A DNA stretch of 7,246 nt from Selenomonadaceae bacterium (GTDB lineage: Bacteria > Bacillota > Negativicutes > Selenomonadales > Selenomonadaceae). The notes below the pieces were generated by a model. The model saw only the letters and a program-made list of their open reading frames with translations. It had not been told where the DNA came from and ran no database searches. The translations under genes were made by a program, and so were the position numbers. Below, piece by piece: positions 4,291-7,246 of the stretch (position 1 is its first letter; each line of letters starts with the position of its first letter). The stretch spans positions 1 to 7,246 of the forward strand of contig JAFXOC010000287.1 in NCBI GenBank assembly GCA_017529085.1, in the 5' to 3' direction.

Positions 4291-5385
4291 ATGAACATAA
4301 AAAAAATATATTTAACTAACTTTAGAAATTATTCTTCTTTAGAATTAAAACTAAACAACGGAGTAAACATATTCTTGGGCGAAAACGGCGCCGGAAAGAC
4401 TAACATCTTGGAGGCACTTTCGCTTGCTTCCGTTACCGTGTCATACAGAACGAGAACAGACAGTGACTTAATAAAGTGGGAAAACGATAGCGCCGAGATA
4501 CGGGTTGAATATGAAAGGTACGGGGTAACAAGCGAGATAAAGCTGATTTTGCACAAGAGAGGTAGGAAGGAAATTTTTGTCAACTCCAATAAATCGTCGG
4601 CGAAAGAGATAGTGGGAAATTTGACGACCGTGGTGTTTTCGCCCGAAGATTTAATGCTCGTTAAGGGCGCGCCTTCTTTAAGAAGATCTTTTATAGACAG
4701 GGAAATTTCGCAGGCGTCTCCTTTCTATATGGATAATTTAATGAGATATAATAAGGTTTTAAAGGAGAGAAATTCATTATTAAAGCAGCTTAAAGAAGGC
4801 GGTTCAAGGGAATTATTGGATATATACGATATGCAGCTTGCAAGATACGCGGCTTTTGTTGCGGCAAAAAGAATTGAAGCTGTGGGGAGATTGGATAAAA
4901 TAGCGAAAGCGATCGGGGTTGAGATTTCAAGCAATAAGGAAAGCTTCGGGTTACAATACAGTTTGTCGGGAGTGGAAAACATATCCGAAGAGTACTATCT
5001 AAAGAAACTTAAAGAAATGCGGGAACGCGATATAATGAGAGGCTCAACCGGAGTCGGACCGCATCTTGACGATTTGATTTTCACCATAAACGAAAATGAA
5101 TTAAAAAAGTATGGTTCGCAAGGTCAGCAGAGGACGGCAGTCTTAGGAATGAAACTTTCGGAAGTTATTTTCTTAAAAGAGGAAAAAGACGAATATCCGC
5201 TGTTACTCTTAGACGATGTGCTTAGCGAATTGGACGAATACAGAAGAAACGCGCTCGTTAAGTATCTCAAAAATGAGAATATAACGACTGTGCTCACGGC
5301 GACGGACGATTCATATATACCAAAAGATATGGGACGGATTTATACGGTGGGAAACGGAGAAGTGAGTTCCAAGGAAACGCTATGA
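4291..5385 (+). CDS. recF: DNA replication and repair protein RecF
   Basis: At 364 residues this is a normal-length RecF, an SMC-like ATPase that with RecO and RecR loads RecA at gaps and stalled forks. It starts MNIKKIYLTNFRNY, then shows Walker A GENGAGKT (30-37), the ABC signature YGSQGQQRT (274-282), Walker B LLLLDD (304-309) and the D-loop SELD (312-315). It lies 6 bases after dnaN, and no Shine-Dalgarno sequence is visible before its ATG (the preceding bases are nearly all A and T), so translation probably depends on ribosomes ending dnaN. The small S4-domain gene yaaA that lies between dnaN and recF in many Bacillota is absent. Its stop codon overlaps the next start as ATGA. Confidence 0.97.
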   Translation: MNIKKIYLTNFRNYSSLELKLNNGVNIFLGENGAGKTNILEALSLASVTVSYRTRTDSDLIKWENDSAEIRVEYERYGVTSEIKLILHKRGRKEIFVNSNKSSAKEIVGNLTTVVFSPEDLMLVKGAPSLRRSFIDREISQASPFYMDNLMRYNKVLKERNSLLKQLKEGGSRELLDIYDMQLARYAAFVAAKRIEAVGRLDKIAKAIGVEISSNKESFGLQYSLSGVENISEEYYLKKLKEMRERDIMRGSTGVGPHLDDLIFTINENELKKYGSQGQQRTAVLGMKLSEVIFLKEEKDEYPLLLLDDVLSELDEYRRNALVKYLKNENITTVLTATDDSYIPKDMGRIYTVGNGEVSSKETL

Positions 5386-6242
5386 AGAGAAATAGGAAAA
5401 TAGAAAAAATCGGGGATATATATAGGGACAGCGGGATATTTAAAAAGAACCGAAATGAGTATTTGACGGCTTACATAAGGGTAAATTGGGAAAAAATAGT
5501 GGGCAGAACCATCGCGAAGAATGTAGAGTTTGTAAATATTCTTAAAAAAGAGCTGTTGCTCTACGCGGAAAACGGAATTTGGGCGAACGAACTAAAGTAC
5601 CACGAGAAAGATATTGTCTCTAAGGTTAATCTTTACGCAGGGGAAAATTTAGTAAAAAATATGCGTTTCGTATCGTTTCCTCCCGAAAGAAAAACTCTCT
5701 TTTTAAAGAAAAATATCACTTTAAAAAGAGAGTTTAAATTTGATGATTTGACTTTTAAAGAGGAAGAAGAAATAAAAAAATCACTTTCAAAAGTGCGCGA
5801 CGATGAGTTGAGAGAAAGTTTAACAAAGCTGAAAATCAGCGCAAAGAAGCTGCAAAACTACAAAGAGAAGAATTTTAAGAAGTGTAAAATATGCGGAAGG
5901 TATATTGAAGAAAAATATTGTCCATATTGCGAACTAAGGGAAAGAGAGGAATTAAAGGAAAAGGTAAAGGAGGTACTGAATGAAACGCCTTTTTTGTCTT
6001 ACGGGGAGATGAAGGAGCTAGTTCCTAAAGCCGGCCCTGAGTTTATAAGAAACGTGCGCGTTGAGATGGCGCAGAATATGGCAAGGCGTATAGACGCAAG
6101 CCGCGGCATAACCTTAGACGCGCAAATTCTCACCATGCTCTTTCGTGGAATTTCGCCGGAATATATCTCGGATAAAGTTGTAATAGACACGCTAAAGGAG
6201 CTAAAGTATAATTTGGCTGCGCCGTACCGCGAGAAGAAGTAA
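5382..6242 (+). CDS. DciA-like (DUF721) protein with a C-terminal zinc-ribbon extension
   Basis: This 286-residue protein overlaps the recF stop codon by 4 bases and has AAGGAA at 5371-5376 as its ribosome binding site. Residues about 1-100 have the DUF721/DciA pattern: W36-E-K-I-V-G, then beta-strand-like LKKELLLYA (54-62), W67 in IWANEL, and VKNMRFVSF near 91-99. DciA is the ancestral factor that helps load the replicative helicase, and in other phyla it lies directly after recF, as here. A charged, probably helical stretch (about 115-165) leads to four cysteines C168, C171, C180 and C183 (CxxC-x8-CxxC), a likely zinc site. Residues about 190-286 are helical and basic, and I do not recognise them. 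DciA itself is normally shorter, so the extra part may bind DNA or the helicase. The family call is likely; the function of the C-terminal half is unknown. Confidence 0.75.
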   Translation: MKRNRKIEKIGDIYRDSGIFKKNRNEYLTAYIRVNWEKIVGRTIAKNVEFVNILKKELLLYAENGIWANELKYHEKDIVSKVNLYAGENLVKNMRFVSFPPERKTLFLKKNITLKREFKFDDLTFKEEEEIKKSLSKVRDDELRESLTKLKISAKKLQNYKEKNFKKCKICGRYIEEKYCPYCELREREELKEKVKEVLNETPFLSYGEMKELVPKAGPEFIRNVRVEMAQNMARRIDASRGITLDAQILTMLFRGISPEYISDKVVIDTLKELKYNLAAPYREKK

Positions 6243-6284
6243 ATACGCCGAATTGGACGCGCTCACCCTTTCACCATCACCCCT

Positions 6285-6339
6285 ATTTGTAAATGGTTGG
6301 ATAGTGGACGGTAAGGCAATCAGCCTGAGGGTAACGTCT
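6285..6339 (+). pseudogene. Decayed 3' fragment of the Fst-like peptide locus
   Basis: Bases 6285-6314 read ICKWLDSGR-stop, matching the ICKWLDGKR end of the peptide at 498-584 (20 of 27 coding bases equal). The following GGCAATCAGCCTGAGGGTAACGTCT (6315-6339) matches 589-613 at 23 of 25 bases. The start codon, membrane segment, promoter, direct repeats and terminator are missing, and TTCA after the stop codon is lost. The rest of the 6243-6447 gap holds only the rpmH promoter and leader. Confidence 0.65.
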
Positions 6340-6374
6340 AAAACTCATTTAATCAGTATTTCCTAAAAAAAATC

Positions 6375-6403
6375 TTGCAAAAGATATTAAAGTCGTGTAT
6401 ATT
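6375..6403 (+). promoter_or_regulatory. rpmH operon promoter
   Basis: -35 TTGCAA (6375-6380), 17-bp spacer, -10 TATATT (6398-6403). Transcription would start near 6410, giving a short leader before the rpmH ribosome binding site. It allows rpmH, rnpA and yidD to be expressed apart from the dnaN-dciA operon upstream. Confidence 0.6.
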
Positions 6404-6447
6404 AACAGGGAAACGGTTTTTTGTTGAAAAAATGAGGAGGTGTAGTC

Positions 6448-6582
6448 GTGAAAAGGACTTATCAACCGAATAATCATTGGAGAAAGAAGACGCACGGGTT
6501 TAGGGAACGCATGAAGACGAGAGGCGGCCGCCTTGTGCTCAGTCGTCGTCGCGCTCGCGGACGTAAGAAGCTTTCGGCATAA
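6448..6582 (+). CDS. rpmH: Large ribosomal subunit protein bL34
   Basis: This 44-residue, strongly basic protein starts MKRTYQPNNHWRKKTHGF and ends in an arginine-rich stretch (SRRRARGRKKLSA), the complete and highly conserved bL34, which binds 23S rRNA in the large subunit. The start is GTG at 6448, with a perfect AGGAGGTG (6435-6442) five bases upstream. It has its own promoter at 6375-6403 and is followed by an attenuator and rnpA. In most Bacillota rpmH lies just left of dnaA on the opposite strand; here it is right of recF-dciA on the same strand as dnaA. Confidence 0.97.
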   Translation: MKRTYQPNNHWRKKTHGFRERMKTRGGRLVLSRRRARGRKKLSA

Positions 6583-6586
6583 GGAT

Positions 6587-6610
6587 AAGGTCACTTGTGT
6601 GGCCTTTTTT
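6587..6610 (+). terminator. Attenuator between rpmH and rnpA
   Basis: An 8-bp stem, AAGGTCAC (6587-6594) with GTGGCCTT (6599-6606, one G-T pair), closes a TTGT loop and is followed by T to 6610. It is a modest intrinsic terminator placed where partial termination would yield much more message for the abundant ribosomal protein than for the RNase P protein. Confidence 0.6.
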
Positions 6611-6618
6611 CACATCAA

Positions 6619-6930
6619 ATGAACATTATTAAGAAAAAAGAAGATTTTCAGAAGATTTACAAAGAGGGAAAAAGTTATTCCGACAGCAATATTTTGTTAT
6701 TAGTGGTGAAAGGCTCGGGACGGGTGGCGTTCGCGGCGGGGAAAAAGCTTGGGAGCGCGCCTGTCAGAAACAGGGCTAAGAGGCTTATGAGAGAGTGCTA
6801 TAGAGTAAATTCCGATGACGCGAGTAATGAAGTGGATTTTATAATGATAGCGAGGAACGGAATAATCGGAAAGAAGCTTGCCGACGTTTTGAAATCTTTT
6901 GAACAGCTGAGAAAAAAGGCCGGAATTTAA
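6619..6930 (+). CDS. rnpA: Ribonuclease P protein component
   Basis: At 103 residues from the ATG at 6619, this is the basic protein that binds the RNase P RNA and helps it cleave 5' leaders from tRNA precursors. It shows the N-terminal KKKEDFQKIYKEGKSY, the central AFAAGKKLGSAPVRNR and the family signature RNRAKRLMRECYR (50-62). The start is uncertain: ATG 6619 gives the family's usual N-terminus but has no Shine-Dalgarno sequence, while an in-frame TTG at 6595 sits just after AAGGATAAGG but would add eight atypical residues and lies in the attenuator loop. I prefer 6619. The partly hidden or absent ribosome binding site would keep RnpA low relative to bL34. Confidence 0.95.
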   Translation: MNIIKKKEDFQKIYKEGKSYSDSNILLLVVKGSGRVAFAAGKKLGSAPVRNRAKRLMRECYRVNSDDASNEVDFIMIARNGIIGKKLADVLKSFEQLRKKAGI

Positions 6931-6949
6931 GGGGAAATAAGGGGAGATA

Positions 6950-7159
6950 GTGAAAAAGGCGTTGCTTTTTTGCATTGACTGTTACAGAAAATATTTATCC
7001 CCCCTAAAGCCGCCGGTCTGCAGGTTCTATCCCTCGTGTTCCGCTTACGCTTACGAGGCGATAGAAAAATACGGGGCGTTAAAGGGGTTGTACTTGGGGA
7101 TAAAGAGAATTTTAAGATGCAATCCCTTTTGCAAGGGCGGCTACGATCCTGTGCCGTGA
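6950..7159 (+). CDS. yidD: Membrane protein insertion efficiency factor YidD
   Basis: This 69-residue protein starts at GTG 6950 with GGGGAG (6941-6946) close upstream, 19 bases after rnpA. It has the full family pattern: an N-terminal amphipathic stretch MKKALLFCIDCYRKYLSPL, CRFYPSCSAY (24-33), the EAIEKYGALKG region, RCNPF (56-60) and the end GGYDPVP (63-69). YidD is a small inner-face membrane-associated protein that aids insertion by YidC, and the gene normally lies between rnpA and yidC; yidC is expected just beyond the right edge. The length is normal for short Bacillota members. Confidence 0.95.
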   Translation: MKKALLFCIDCYRKYLSPLKPPVCRFYPSCSAYAYEAIEKYGALKGLYLGIKRILRCNPFCKGGYDPVP

Positions 7160-7165
7160 ACCCCA

Positions 7166-7246
7166 CCCTCCGGACTCTCCCCACTACCCCCCTCTAGGAG
7201 GAGGGAAAAAAACAAAATACCCGGGAGTCCGGAGGGCTGCGCCCTT
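7166..7246 (+). repeat. GC-rich dispersed repeat, copy 4, cut by the window end
   Basis: CCCTCCGGACTC (7166-7177) is a perfect inverted partner of GAGTCCGGAGGG (7225-7236). The right arm, starting CGGGAGTCCGGAGGGC at 7222, matches the ends of copies 2 and 3 with one base change and runs off the window. The layout (outward-facing arms about 45 bp apart) repeats that of copies 1 and 2. Confidence 0.65.

Overview
The window is a chromosomal replication-origin region from a low-GC Gram-positive bacterium, most likely an uncultured member of the Clostridia (Bacillota). The grounds are the block dnaA - oriC - dnaN - recF - DUF721/DciA, A/T-rich codon use with strong AGGAGG-type ribosome binding sites, and two small hydrophobic-peptide loci of kinds known from Bacillota. 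No species can be named from sequence alone.

Layout, left to right. Positions 1-80 hold a leftward promoter for a gene beyond the left edge. Positions 82-374 hold a complete type I toxin-antitoxin candidate: a 25-residue hydrophobic peptide of the holin-like/TxpA kind, a ribosome binding site buried in a GAAA-capped hairpin, a rightward terminator, and a convergent antisense RNA with its own promoter and terminator. Positions 422-735 hold a second, differently built candidate resembling the enterococcal par/Fst locus: a 28-residue peptide ending in a KWLD-type tail, a ~210-nt message, a ~65-nt convergent RNA, a shared terminator, and direct repeats that let the antisense RNA pair with the toxin start codon. 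Positions 746-1008 hold two palindromic elements. Positions 856-1074 hold a cluster of DnaA boxes and a probable dnaA promoter.

dnaA (1141-2535) is followed at once by GC-rich inverted repeats (2536-2709), then by the second DnaA-box cluster, a CTA-trinucleotide tract of DnaA-trio type and an AT-rich stretch (2714-3020), the likely unwinding site. A further copy of the GC-rich repeat sits against the dnaN ribosome binding site. dnaN, recF and the dciA-like gene follow as a tight operon with no yaaA/S4 gene between dnaN and recF. A 205-bp gap contains a decayed fragment of the Fst-like locus and the rpmH promoter; rpmH, rnpA and yidD follow on the same strand. The window ends in another copy of the GC-rich repeat.

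DnaA melts the origin, the DciA-like protein probably helps place the replicative helicase, DnaN is the sliding clamp, and RecF acts with it at gaps and stalled forks. RpmH, RnpA and YidD belong to the ribosome/RNase P/membrane-insertion cluster normally found left of dnaA on the opposite strand. Its position here is exactly what one inversion of the dnaA-dciA block would give. G/C composition switches from C-rich in dnaA to G-rich in dnaN, agreeing with an origin between them.
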